The notes below the pieces were generated by a model. That model saw only the letters and a program-made list of their open reading frames with translations, was not told the DNA's origin and ran no database searches. Position numbers and translations under genes: made by a program. Positions 8,616 through 15,427 of a stretch of DNA of 64,000 bases are shown in pieces. The stretch comes from Halomonas sp. H10-9-1. GTDB taxonomy: Bacteria; Pseudomonadota; Gammaproteobacteria; Pseudomonadales; Halomonadaceae. The stretch's first letter is position 1, and each line of letters begins with the position of its first letter. Where the stretch lies: assembly GCF_040147005.1 (NCBI RefSeq), contig NZ_JAMSHO010000001.1, positions 310,001-374,000 on the forward strand, in the 5' to 3' direction.

Positions 8616-10125
8616 GGGTCACCTCCTGCTGGCCGCTGGAGTGGCCAAGCCGGCCGTACTGAGCCAGCTCCGCCGGCGTCGTGTGAGGTCCGGCGGGGGC
8701 GTCACCGTCGTGATCCCAGCCGCGCGCCTTGGCGAGTCGGGCCGCCGCCAACCGTTCCTTGAGGCCAACGGCCGTGAGGCGTTCCCGGGTGACCCAGTCG
8801 GCGATCAGCGTCAGGTCCAGCTCAGGCTCGGCCTCCAGCACCTGCCGGGCACCACGCAACTGGTCCTTGTAGTGATACGGCACACTCTGGCGCAGCTTGT
8901 CACACAACTGACGACCCAGCGTTCTGCCGAGGTGGCGGGCAATGGCCTGCTCCAGGTCGGCCTCCTGCTGGCGGTGATCGCGGTAGTGGTTCTCGTTGCG
9001 CGAGGTGTGCCCTTTGCCCAGATGCAGGGCATGGATAGCGATCTCCTCGCCGCTCTCCAGGTCGTGGATCGCCAGGCGGTCGTCCGTTTCCCGGACCCCG
9101 ACGCGGCCCTGCTGGTAGGCCATCGGCACCGAGTACTTGTTGGCCTTCCAGGCGACCAGCCCGGTCTTGTCGACTCGGCGCGGGGCCAGGCCGTCGTCTT
9201 CGCGGCCCACGCAGGCTGGCGTCAGGTAGGGGCGCAGATGGCGCCGCTCCTCGGCGTCGCACAGCGCTCTCGGCTGCTGGCCGGTGGTGCCGTGAGTGCG
9301 CACGTTGGCGACGTCGTCGAGCCACTGCCGCACGTAAGCGCGCAGGTCGGCCTCGTCGCGGAACACCTCGCCATAGAAGGCATCCTGCTTGGTGTACTTC
9401 ACCCCGGCCTCGACCTTGCCCTTGCTCTCCGGATCGTAGCCGCAGCAGGCGCGGATCCGGAAGCCGGCGGTGGTGGCGTACTCGTGGAAGCGCTGGTTCA
9501 CCTCCAGCTCGCGGAACTGCTCGCTGATCACCACCATCTTGGTCTGGTCGTAGACACACTCCTCGGGCAGGCCACCAAAGTAGCGAAACGCCTCGTCATG
9601 CAGGCGGATGAAGGTGACGGTATCGAGCGGCGACAGGCTGACGCCGACATAGGTCAGACGCGAGTAGGAGAGCACGAACACCACGAAGTACAGGGGGCGC
9701 GGCTCGCCGCCGATCATCACCTCGCGCAGCTCGCCCGGATCCACCTGGCACTGCACCCCCGGCACCATGTCGAGCACTGGCTCGTAGTAGCGCCGCTGCC
9801 GGCTGGCCACCGTGCTCTTCACCTGCTGCACGTAGCGCCGCAGGGTGCGCTCCGAGACCGCCAGCTCGCCGACCTTCTCGCGCAACTTGCGGGCGACCTT
9901 GACGCTGCTCAGCCGGGGGAAGGTGCGCAGCAGGTAGACGATGTAGTCGCGGTGGGCGTCGAGCTTCTTCTCGCGCTCGCGGTTCGACTGCGCCGCCTCG
10001 ATGGTGGCCTCGTCCTGACGCAGGTACTTGCGGACGGTGTTGCGGGAGATGCCCAGCTCCTGGCCGATGGCACGGATCGACAGGCCCTGTCCGTCATCAT
10101 GTAACGCTTTGATCTTGTGAATCAT
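8602..10125 (-). CDS. istA: IS21 family transposase IstA
   Basis: A 507-aa DDE transposase from the ATG at 10125, chosen because AAGGA stands 7 nt upstream. An in-frame GTG at 10140 and an ATG at 10200 are alternatives. The N-terminal helix-turn-helix (SIRAIGQELGISRNTVRKYL, ~16-35) binds the element ends. The catalytic core shows CQVDPGE (first Asp), VYDQTKMVV (second Asp) and ESKGKVEAGVKY (Glu). It is transcribed against the direction of the CRISPR array, so its insertion probably stops leader-driven transcription of the distal 24 repeats. Confidence 0.96.
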   Translation of the reverse strand: MIHKIKALHDDGQGLSIRAIGQELGISRNTVRKYLRQDEATIEAAQSNREREKKLDAHRDYIVYLLRTFPRLSSVKVARKLREKVGELAVSERTLRRYVQQVKSTVASRQRRYYEPVLDMVPGVQCQVDPGELREVMIGGEPRPLYFVVFVLSYSRLTYVGVSLSPLDTVTFIRLHDEAFRYFGGLPEECVYDQTKMVVISEQFRELEVNQRFHEYATTAGFRIRACCGYDPESKGKVEAGVKYTKQDAFYGEVFRDEADLRAYVRQWLDDVANVRTHGTTGQQPRALCDAEERRHLRPYLTPACVGREDDGLAPRRVDKTGLVAWKANKYSVPMAYQQGRVGVRETDDRLAIHDLESGEEIAIHALHLGKGHTSRNENHYRDHRQQEADLEQAIARHLGRTLGRQLCDKLRQSVPYHYKDQLRGARQVLEAEPELDLTLIADWVTRERLTAVGLKERLAAARLAKARGWDHDGDAPAGPHTTPAELAQYGRLGHSSGQQEVTHGAA

Positions 10126-10263
10126 TCCCCAGTCCTTCACATCTCCGTCCCGACCCTTGGCTGAGCCGACACGGTAGGTGGATGGTGGCAGCGCTGCCAC
10201 CTCGGGGGTGGGTCAGAAGCGTTGGCCGGTACTGGGTCACTTTACTTGGCCATTAACAACCAG

Positions 10264-11695
10264 CCGCCGCAAGTGCGGCTGGAGCTAGTTCGCTGCCGCC
10301 CAGGCAGCTCAGAAACGAGTTTGCTGGCGATGACCGGATACGACACGGTTCGCTGCCGCCCAGGCAGCTCAGAAATGTTCCGCCTGGAGCTGGCGCTGCG
10401 CGCCGAGGTTCGCTGCCGCCCAGGCAGCTCAGAAAGCCCGGGGCGGAGGAGCTGACCCTGGGCCTACGTTCGCTGCCGCCCAGGCAGCTCAGAAAAGGAT
10501 GAAGACGGCGACAGCCTGTTCGTGGCCGTTCGCTGCCGCCCAGGCAGCTCAGAAATCGAGGCGCTTGACCGGCTGGAGCGTGATGATGTTCGCTGCCGCC
10601 CAGGCAGCTCAGAAATGACGGGCAAGACCTCACCGACGAAGCCCTGCGTTCGCTGCCGCCCAGGCAGCTCAGAAATCGTCCAGCCCTGTGAGCTGGTCAG
10701 CGTGCTCGTTCGCTGCCGCCCAGGCAGCTCAGAAAGCAGCGACAATGACGACAAGCGCTCATTCCCTGTTCGCTGCCGCCCAGGCAGCTCAGAAATGTTG
10801 CCGATCAGCTCCACCCAGGTGGAGACCGTTCGCTGCCGCCCAGGCAGCTCAGAAAGACGAGAACCGCTACCACCCGGTGCGGAACTTGTTCGCTGCCGCC
10901 CAGGCAGCTCAGAAATTCAAACGCTCCTGGTTGCAGCGCCAGGGGGTGTTCGCTGCCGCCCAGGCAGCTCAGAAATCCATGACGAGGCCGACCAGGGCGA
11001 TCGGCACGTTCGCTGCCGCCCAGGCAGCTCAGAAAATCAGCGCCGCCGCTTTGCCATTGCCGTTGGAGTTCGCTGCCGCCCAGGCAGCTCAGAAAAGCAG
11101 CGCCGTGGCCAAGATGATGCGTATCATGTTCGCTGCCGCCCAGGCAGCTCAGAAATGAGCCACGGCTCGGGCTTGATCCACTGTGTAGTTCGCTGCCGCC
11201 CAGGCAGCTCAGAAAATTTATGGCCGGTATCCGACACCTTGCGGATCGTTCGCTGCCGCCCAGGCAGCTCAGAAAAGACCCTGGCGCTTGATGGCTATCG
11301 CCACCGCGTTCGCTGCCGCCCAGGCAGCTCAGAAATTTCTCGTCTACGAGCCCAAGCGCCGGGAGATGTTCGCTGCCGCCCAGGCAGCTCAGAAAAGGGA
11401 GGAGGGGGTGTCCTATCACCGCCTGCTGTTCGCTGCCGCCCAGGCAGCTCAGAAAATCAGCGCCCGCATCGGCGGCACGGTCAAGGCGTTCGCTGCCGCC
11501 CAGGCAGCTCAGAAATCCAGCCAGGCGAGATCCCCGTGCAGGCGGTCGTTCGCTGCCGCCCAGGCAGCTCAGAAATTTCCGGCAGTGGCGGTAACCTTCG
11601 GCGAAGCGTTCGCTGCCGCCCAGGCAGCTCAGAAAAGCGTCCAAAATCGCTCACGATGCGCCGGAACGTTCGCTGCCGCCCAGGCAGCTCAGAAA
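10264..11695 (+). CRISPR. Type I-F CRISPR array, leader-distal segment (24 repeats)
   Basis: Bases 10264-10287 are the remaining 24 nt of the spacer cut by IS21. They are followed by 24 repeats from 10288-10315 to 11668-11695 at a strict 60-bp period, with 23 complete 32-nt spacers. With the proximal segment the total is 94 repeats and 93 spacers. The terminal repeat is identical to the others, whereas leader-distal repeats are often degenerate. These are the oldest spacers, and they are now separated from the leader by 2.4 kb of oppositely transcribed IS. Confidence 0.99.
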
Positions 11696-11856
11696 TTCGC
11701 CAGCGCCTGGCGCTGCGCATCGGCGGTGGCGAGTGGAGCGCCCTGGCGGCCAGCACGACCTCGAAGGTTATCATCGCCATGATCCTGCTGGTGGTGCTGA
11801 TGCCGCTGATCTCCCGCGTCCTGCGCCTGAAGAAGGACAAGGCCTCGGCCGCATGA
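11696..11856 (+). pseudogene. Orphan C-terminal coding fragment with a membrane helix, abutting the array end
   Basis: Directly after the last CRISPR repeat an open frame continues to a TGA at 11854-11856. It has coding-like composition (…GGGEWSALAASTTSKVIIAMILL…), a hydrophobic helix and then a basic tail (RVLRLKKDK). No start codon with a ribosome-binding site lies between the array and the helix, and a good terminator follows at 11893. It looks like the 3' end of a membrane protein gene whose 5' part has been lost at the array junction. I do not recognise the family. It could also be non-coding sequence that happens to be open. Confidence 0.4.
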
Positions 11857-11892
11857 TCCCCGGCCGGTGATGGCCCGACACGACAAGACAAG

Positions 11893-11926
11893 AGAGCGCG
11901 GCGACCATGGTCCTGCGCTCTTTTTT
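11893..11926 (+). terminator. Rho-independent terminator after the array-flanking fragment
   Basis: The inverted repeat AGAGCGC (11893-11899) / GCGCTCT (11915-11921) runs into TTTTTT at 11921-11926. It would end transcription coming from the CRISPR array or the truncated gene. Confidence 0.75.
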
Positions 11927-11966
11927 GGTGCCCTCTGATCGCCCTTTTGTCCGTTGCCCCTGCTAG

Positions 11967-12795
11967 GGAGCGTTAACAATTAGGCCAGCCATATGACGGC
12001 GGATACAAGGTTGAGTAGCGACTGGTAGTTTCTCGCCAGTCGCTCATAGCGTGTTGCCAGCCGCCTGAACTGCTTGATTTTCTGGAAGAACCTTTCTACC
12101 AGATTGCGATCCTTGTAACAGTGCCAATCTATCTCGGGGCATTCCAAGCGATTCTTTCTCGGCGGAATCACCGGCTCGGCGCCCACCGCTCGAATGATGT
12201 CCCTCAAAGCGGTGGAATCATACCCCTTGTCGCCAAGCACCGCCGCTGGAGAAAAGCCCGCCAGTAACGCTGGGGCGGCTCCGTACTCAGACGCTTGGCC
12301 CGGTGTGAGGATTAGCCGTACCGGGTTGCCGAGGGCATCGACCGCCGCGTGGATCTTGGTGCTCAATCCCCCACGCGATTTCCCCATGGCTTCGGTGCTC
12401 TGAGCCGTTTTTTTGCCGCCCCATGCTGATGAACTTTGACGATACTGCCATCTATCATCAGCTGCTCCATGTCGGGATCATCGGCTAATGTGTCGATAAC
12501 CTGCTGCCAGACCCCCTTCTTAGACCACCGGTTATAGCGCATGTAGACAGTGTGCCAGCGACCGAAGGCGTCGGGCAGATCACGCCAGGGAGCGCCTGTC
12601 CGGGCGATCCACAGGACGGCTTCCACGAACAAGCGATTGTCCTTGGCCGTCACCCCGCGATCTGAAGCTTTGCCGGGGAGCATGTGCTCGATGCGCTCCC
12701 ATTGGTCATCACGTAGCATTAGCCGAGGCATAGATCACCGAAAAATGCTGATATTCTAAATCAGCCCGATCTCCATCAGCAATTGTTAACGCAGC
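11967..12795 (-). mobile_element. IS5-family-like insertion sequence (about 829 bp)
   Basis: Inverted ends GGAGCGTTAACAATT (left, 11967-11981) and, read on the other strand, GCTGCGTTAACAATT (right, 12781-12795) match at 13 of 15 positions. CTAG occurs immediately outside both ends (11963-11966 and 12796-12799), consistent with a 4-bp target duplication of the YTAR type or a TA target. One transposase, read through a frameshift, fills the interior. The right-hand CTAG contains the stop codon of soxR. Confidence 0.9.
11980..12731 (-). CDS. IS5-like transposase, two frames joined by a -1 frameshift
   Basis: The upstream frame (12363-12731; MPRLMLRDDQWERIEHMLPG...) carries the N-terminal domain and first catalytic Asp (LMIDGS). 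The downstream frame (11980-12387; GKSRGGLSTKIHAAVD...) carries the second Asp (LGDKGYDS) and the Glu region (RNLVERFFQKIKQFRR). They overlap at a run of seven A (reverse complement of 12409-12415). Re-reading one base there joins AAKK to TAQSTEAMGKSRGG and restores a complete DDE transposase. Programmed -1 frameshifting at A7 is standard in the IS427 group, so this is probably functional and not a broken gene. Confidence 0.92.
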
Positions 12796-13257
12796 CTAGT
12801 CCCGCGTAAGGATCCGCGGGCCCGCGCCTTGCTGGCCGAGGGTATCGTCGGGATTGCGCAGCGGGCAGTCGGTCAGCGACAGGCAGCCGCAGCCGATGCA
12901 GCGGTCCAGCTCGTCGCGCAACCGCGTCAGGGTCTGGATGCGCTCGTTGAGGCTCTCCTTCCAGTGCGTCGAGATGGTCTGCCACTCATCCGCGGTGAGT
13001 TTCGATCCCGACTGGACGCCGTTCAGCGTTTCGCCGATCTCCTCCAGCGACATGCCCACGCTCTGCGCCACGCGAATGATGGCCACGTAGCGCAGCACGG
13101 TGGCGGGATACTGGCGGTGGTTGCCGGCGCTGCGGGTGGAGCGGATGAGCCCCTTGGTCTCGTAGAAGTGCAGCGTGGAGACCGGCACGCCGCTGCGCCT
13201 GGCCACCTGGCCGACGCTCAGTACCCGGCTGCCGTCGCTGGGCTTGTCCATCGCCAT
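12796..13257 (-). CDS. soxR: Redox-sensitive MerR-family activator SoxR
   Basis: A 153-aa protein with an N-terminal MerR winged helix (LSVGQVARRSGVPVSTLHFYETKGLI, ~13-38), a dimerisation helix, and the [2Fe-2S] cluster motif C120-I-G-C123-G-C125...C131, spaced exactly as in Escherichia coli SoxR. Oxidation of the cluster by redox-cycling compounds turns SoxR into an activator of promoters with a 19-bp spacer. Its stop codon TAG is part of the CTAG flanking the IS5-like element, so the insertion just misses the coding sequence but removes the original downstream region. GAGGA precedes the ATG at 13257. It is divergent from an SDR gene with two SoxR boxes between them. Confidence 0.95.
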   Translation of the reverse strand: MAMDKPSDGSRVLSVGQVARRSGVPVSTLHFYETKGLIRSTRSAGNHRQYPATVLRYVAIIRVAQSVGMSLEEIGETLNGVQSGSKLTADEWQTISTHWKESLNERIQTLTRLRDELDRCIGCGCLSLTDCPLRNPDDTLGQQGAGPRILTRD

Positions 13258-13265
13258 GTCATCAT

Positions 13266-13283
13266 CCTCGAGTCGACTTGAGG
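13266..13283 (-). promoter_or_regulatory. SoxR box next to the soxR start
   Basis: CCTCGAGTCGACTTGAGG resembles the SoxR operator (CCTCAAGTTAACTTGAGG) with the outer arms conserved on one side and one mismatch on the other. It lies 9 bp upstream of the soxR ATG. On the minus strand a poor -35 (GACACC) and no convincing -10 flank it, so it may mediate autorepression. Confidence 0.65.
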
Positions 13284-13326
13284 TGTCATGGTAAGGCCTA
13301 CGGTGCGCCGGGCAAGCCGCCCCCTC

Positions 13327-13357
13327 TTGACCTCAACTCAGCTTGAGGAATTACAGT
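13327..13357 (+). promoter_or_regulatory. SoxR-activated promoter of the SDR gene
   Basis: -35 TTGACC (13327-13332), a 19-bp spacer, then -10 TACAGT (13352-13357). The SoxR box CCTCAACTCAGCTTGAGG (13331-13348) fills the spacer with perfect 6-bp arms. The layout is the same as the E. coli soxS promoter (TTTACC, 19 bp, TATACT). The overlong spacer is the hallmark of promoters that MerR-type proteins activate by twisting DNA. Confidence 0.88.
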
Positions 13358-13453
13358 CATCCGGCATCGACGCGCTCGCCGCAGGAGGTTCCGCGGCGAG
13401 CCTTCATCTCAGCGAGGCAATCAGGAGGCAGAATGAAGACAACAGGAGGCAGC

Positions 13454-14197
13454 ATGGCCAGACGCAATGCACTGATCACCGGCGGTGCCAGGGGCATCGG
13501 CGCGGCATCCGCCAGGGCCCTGGCGGCCGACGGCTACCGGGTCTTCATCAACTACGTGAACAGCGCCGACGCCGCCGAGCGGCTGGCCGAGACCATCCGC
13601 GAGGGCGGCGGCGAGGCGCACGCGCTGCAGGCCGACGTGCGCGACGACGCCCAGCTTGAGGCCATGTTCGGGGAGATCACGCAGCACCATGGCGGTGTCG
13701 ACGTGCTGGTTTCGAACGCCAACATGAGCTTCGTGCCCAAGCCTTTCATGGAGCAGAGCTGGGAGGAGTTCTCGCAGAAGCTCAACGACGAGATGCACGC
13801 CGCCTACCAGTCGGCCCGGCTCGCGGCCGAGAGCATGAGGGCCAAGGGCTTCGGCCGCCTGGTGTTCATCTCCAGCACCCTCTCCGAGGCCCCTGCGCCC
13901 CGCTTTATCGCCCACGGCAGCGCCAAGGGCGCGCTGGACAGCTTCACTAAATACCTGGCGCAGGAGCTCGGCCCCTACGGCATCACCGCCAACATAGTCG
14001 CGCCGGGCCTGGTGGACACCGACGCCACCAAGGACGCGCCCTCCGAGTTCAAGGAGATGATCCGCACCCACACGCCGATGCAGAAGATCGCCACCCCGGA
14101 CGACGTGGCCAATACCGTACGCTACCTGGCAAGCGAAGCCAGTGGCCACATCACCGGCACTTACAACCCGGTGTGCGGCGGCGCCTATATGAGCTGA
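13454..14197 (+). CDS. SoxR-controlled short-chain dehydrogenase/reductase with atypical active site
   Basis: A 247-aa SDR. The N-terminal nucleotide-binding motif TGGARGIG is intact, as is the C-terminal APGLVDTDA region. The catalytic YxxxK is changed: the sequence is FIAHGSAKGAL, with His four residues before the conserved Lys. The usual NNAG is SNAN. The start at 13454 follows AGGAGG at 13444-13449; a second ATG at 13433 has its own AGGAGG copy and is possible. The SoxR promoter at 13327-13357 points at this gene, so it is probably induced by redox-cycling compounds. The substrate is unknown. Loss of Tyr may mean altered chemistry or a binding role. Confidence 0.88.
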   Translation: MARRNALITGGARGIGAASARALAADGYRVFINYVNSADAAERLAETIREGGGEAHALQADVRDDAQLEAMFGEITQHHGGVDVLVSNANMSFVPKPFMEQSWEEFSQKLNDEMHAAYQSARLAAESMRAKGFGRLVFISSTLSEAPAPRFIAHGSAKGALDSFTKYLAQELGPYGITANIVAPGLVDTDATKDAPSEFKEMIRTHTPMQKIATPDDVANTVRYLASEASGHITGTYNPVCGGAYMS

Positions 14198-14231
14198 GCG
14201 ATACGCTGGTGACGGGACACAAAAGCGACAA

Positions 14232-14257
14232 CGGGGTCCGTGCGGGCCCCGGTTTTT
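14232..14257 (+). terminator. Rho-independent terminator of the SDR gene
   Basis: CGGGGTCC (14232-14239) pairs with GGGCCCCG (14244-14251) with one G-T pair, followed by GTTTTT (14252-14257). It lies 35 bp after the SDR stop. Confidence 0.8.
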
Positions 14258-14293
14258 CTGGTGCGCCATGCTTGCGCGCCCAAGAAAACGCGT

Positions 14294-14334
14294 CAAAGAA
14301 AAGAGGCCGATCAGTCATTAACTGATCGGCCTCT
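14294..14334 (-). terminator. Terminator of the initiator tRNA
   Basis: A perfect 14-bp inverted repeat (14302-14315 / 14321-14334, arms AGAGGCCGATCAGT and ACTGATCGGCCTCT, 5-nt loop) is followed on the minus strand by TTTCTTTG. It is placed just after the tRNA on its own strand. Confidence 0.85.
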
Positions 14335-14342
14335 CTAGATAT

Positions 14343-14419
<77 letters not shown>

Positions 14420-14605
14420 TCAACGTGAGGCGCATTTTACACGGGATTCACCTTTAGTCAAGGTTTGCCTCAAACGCTCGTCCATCACGCCCCCCTGGGC
14501 CATACTGACCTTGGCTTGTCATCAAGATGACAGCTTGTTCAAGAACAATGTGCCGTTCGGCCGGTAGGGCCGGAGCACAGTGTCATCATCATCAGGGAGG
14601 TATAC

Positions 14606-15352
14606 ATGGCCAATTCATCACGCGTCGCTTGGGTCACGGGTGGTACTGGCGGCATCGGTAGTGCAATCTGCCGCGCACTGGCCGCTGAGGGCTACAAGGT
14701 CGTGGCTGGCTATCACAACCCGGAGAAGGCCAAGGCTTGGCTCGAGGAGCAGAAGGCGGCCGGCTTCGACAATATCGATATTGCCGGGGTCGACCTGGTC
14801 GATTACGACGCCTGCGTCAATGGCGTCAAGGAGATCGAGGAGAAGCACGGACCGATCGCCGTGTTGGTCAACTGTGCCGGTATCACCCGTGATGGCACCA
14901 TGAAGAAGATGAGCCCCGCGCAGTGGCACGAGGTCATCGATACCAACCTGAACAGCGTTTTCAACGCCTGTCGCAGCGTGATCGAGAGCATGCTCGATCA
15001 GCAGTATGGCCGGATCATCAACATATCGTCGATCAATGGCCGCAAGGGTCAGTTCGGTCAGGTGAACTACGCCGCCGCCAAGGCGGGGATGCACGGCCTG
15101 ACCATGTCCCTGGCCCAGGAAACTGCTTCCAAGAGCATTACCGTCAACACCGTGTCGCCGGGCTATATCGCCACCGACATGATCATGAAGATTCCCGAGA
15201 AGGTGCGCGAGTCGATCCGTGAAACCATCCCGGTGAAGCGCTACGGCAAACCCGAGGAGATCGGTCGCCTGGTGGCTTACCTGGCCGACGAGGAGTCCGG
15301 CTTCATCACCGGCGCCAATATCGATATCAACGGCGGCCAGTTCATGGGCTGA
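14606..15352 (+). CDS. phaB: Acetoacetyl-CoA reductase PhaB
   Basis: A 248-aa SDR that reduces acetoacetyl-CoA to (R)-3-hydroxybutyryl-CoA with NADPH, the second step of polyhydroxybutyrate synthesis. It shows TGGTGGIG (cofactor), NCAG, catalytic Ser in NISSINGRKGQFGQ, and YAAAKAG (Tyr/Lys). The segment ITRDGTMKKM and the QFGQ-NY and SPGYIATDM blocks are characteristic of PhaB. AGGGAGG at 14595-14601 precedes the ATG. It stands alone here; no phaA or phaC is adjacent, which is common in halomonads. Confidence 0.93.
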   Translation: MANSSRVAWVTGGTGGIGSAICRALAAEGYKVVAGYHNPEKAKAWLEEQKAAGFDNIDIAGVDLVDYDACVNGVKEIEEKHGPIAVLVNCAGITRDGTMKKMSPAQWHEVIDTNLNSVFNACRSVIESMLDQQYGRIINISSINGRKGQFGQVNYAAAKAGMHGLTMSLAQETASKSITVNTVSPGYIATDMIMKIPEKVRESIRETIPVKRYGKPEEIGRLVAYLADEESGFITGANIDINGGQFMG

Positions 15353-15391
15353 CGCGGGTTGTCTCCTGCCTTGCGGCAGGTCGACGCCACA

Positions 15392-15421
15392 CAGGAGCGC
15401 GAGGGAAACCTCGCGCTCCTG
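15392..15421. terminator. Strong GAAA-loop hairpin between convergent phaB and the DUF349 gene
   Basis: A perfect 13-bp stem (CAGGAGCGCGAGG / CCTCGCGCTCCTG) closed by a GAAA tetraloop on the + strand. It sits in the 75-bp gap between two convergent genes. A smaller hairpin CCTGCC-TTGC-GGCAGG precedes it at 15365-15380. No T-tract follows on either strand, so it may act as a transcript-end stabiliser or a two-way barrier. Confidence 0.6.
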
Positions 15422-15427
15422 CGTCGT

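Larger units (their letters stand above)
7815..10258 (-). mobile_element. IS21-family insertion sequence inside a CRISPR spacer
   Basis: A 2444-bp element with istA and istB on the minus strand. The ends are inverted and begin TGT: the left end (7815) reads TGTCAATGGCCA, and the right end on the reverse strand reads TGTTAATGGCCA. Both then share AAGTGACCCA, GGCCAAC and TGACCCACCC in the same order, which is the multiple-terminal-repeat layout of IS21. A 5-bp target duplication ACCAG flanks it (7810-7814 and 10259-10263). Removing the element and one ACCAG joins 8 nt and 24 nt into a 32-nt spacer, exactly the array standard. The element is intact and may still be mobile. Confidence 0.97.

Noticed and set aside
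8614..10104. 496-aa + strand frame over istA
   Set aside because: Antisense to the istA transposase, whose motifs and coupling to istB are clear.
12363..12387. IS5-like transposase read as two separate broken genes
   Set aside because: The A7 run in the overlap gives a -1 frameshift that rebuilds a complete transposase, a known expression mode of this IS group.
12829..13281. + strand frame over soxR
   Set aside because: Antisense to SoxR, which has all four cluster cysteines and divergent SoxR boxes.
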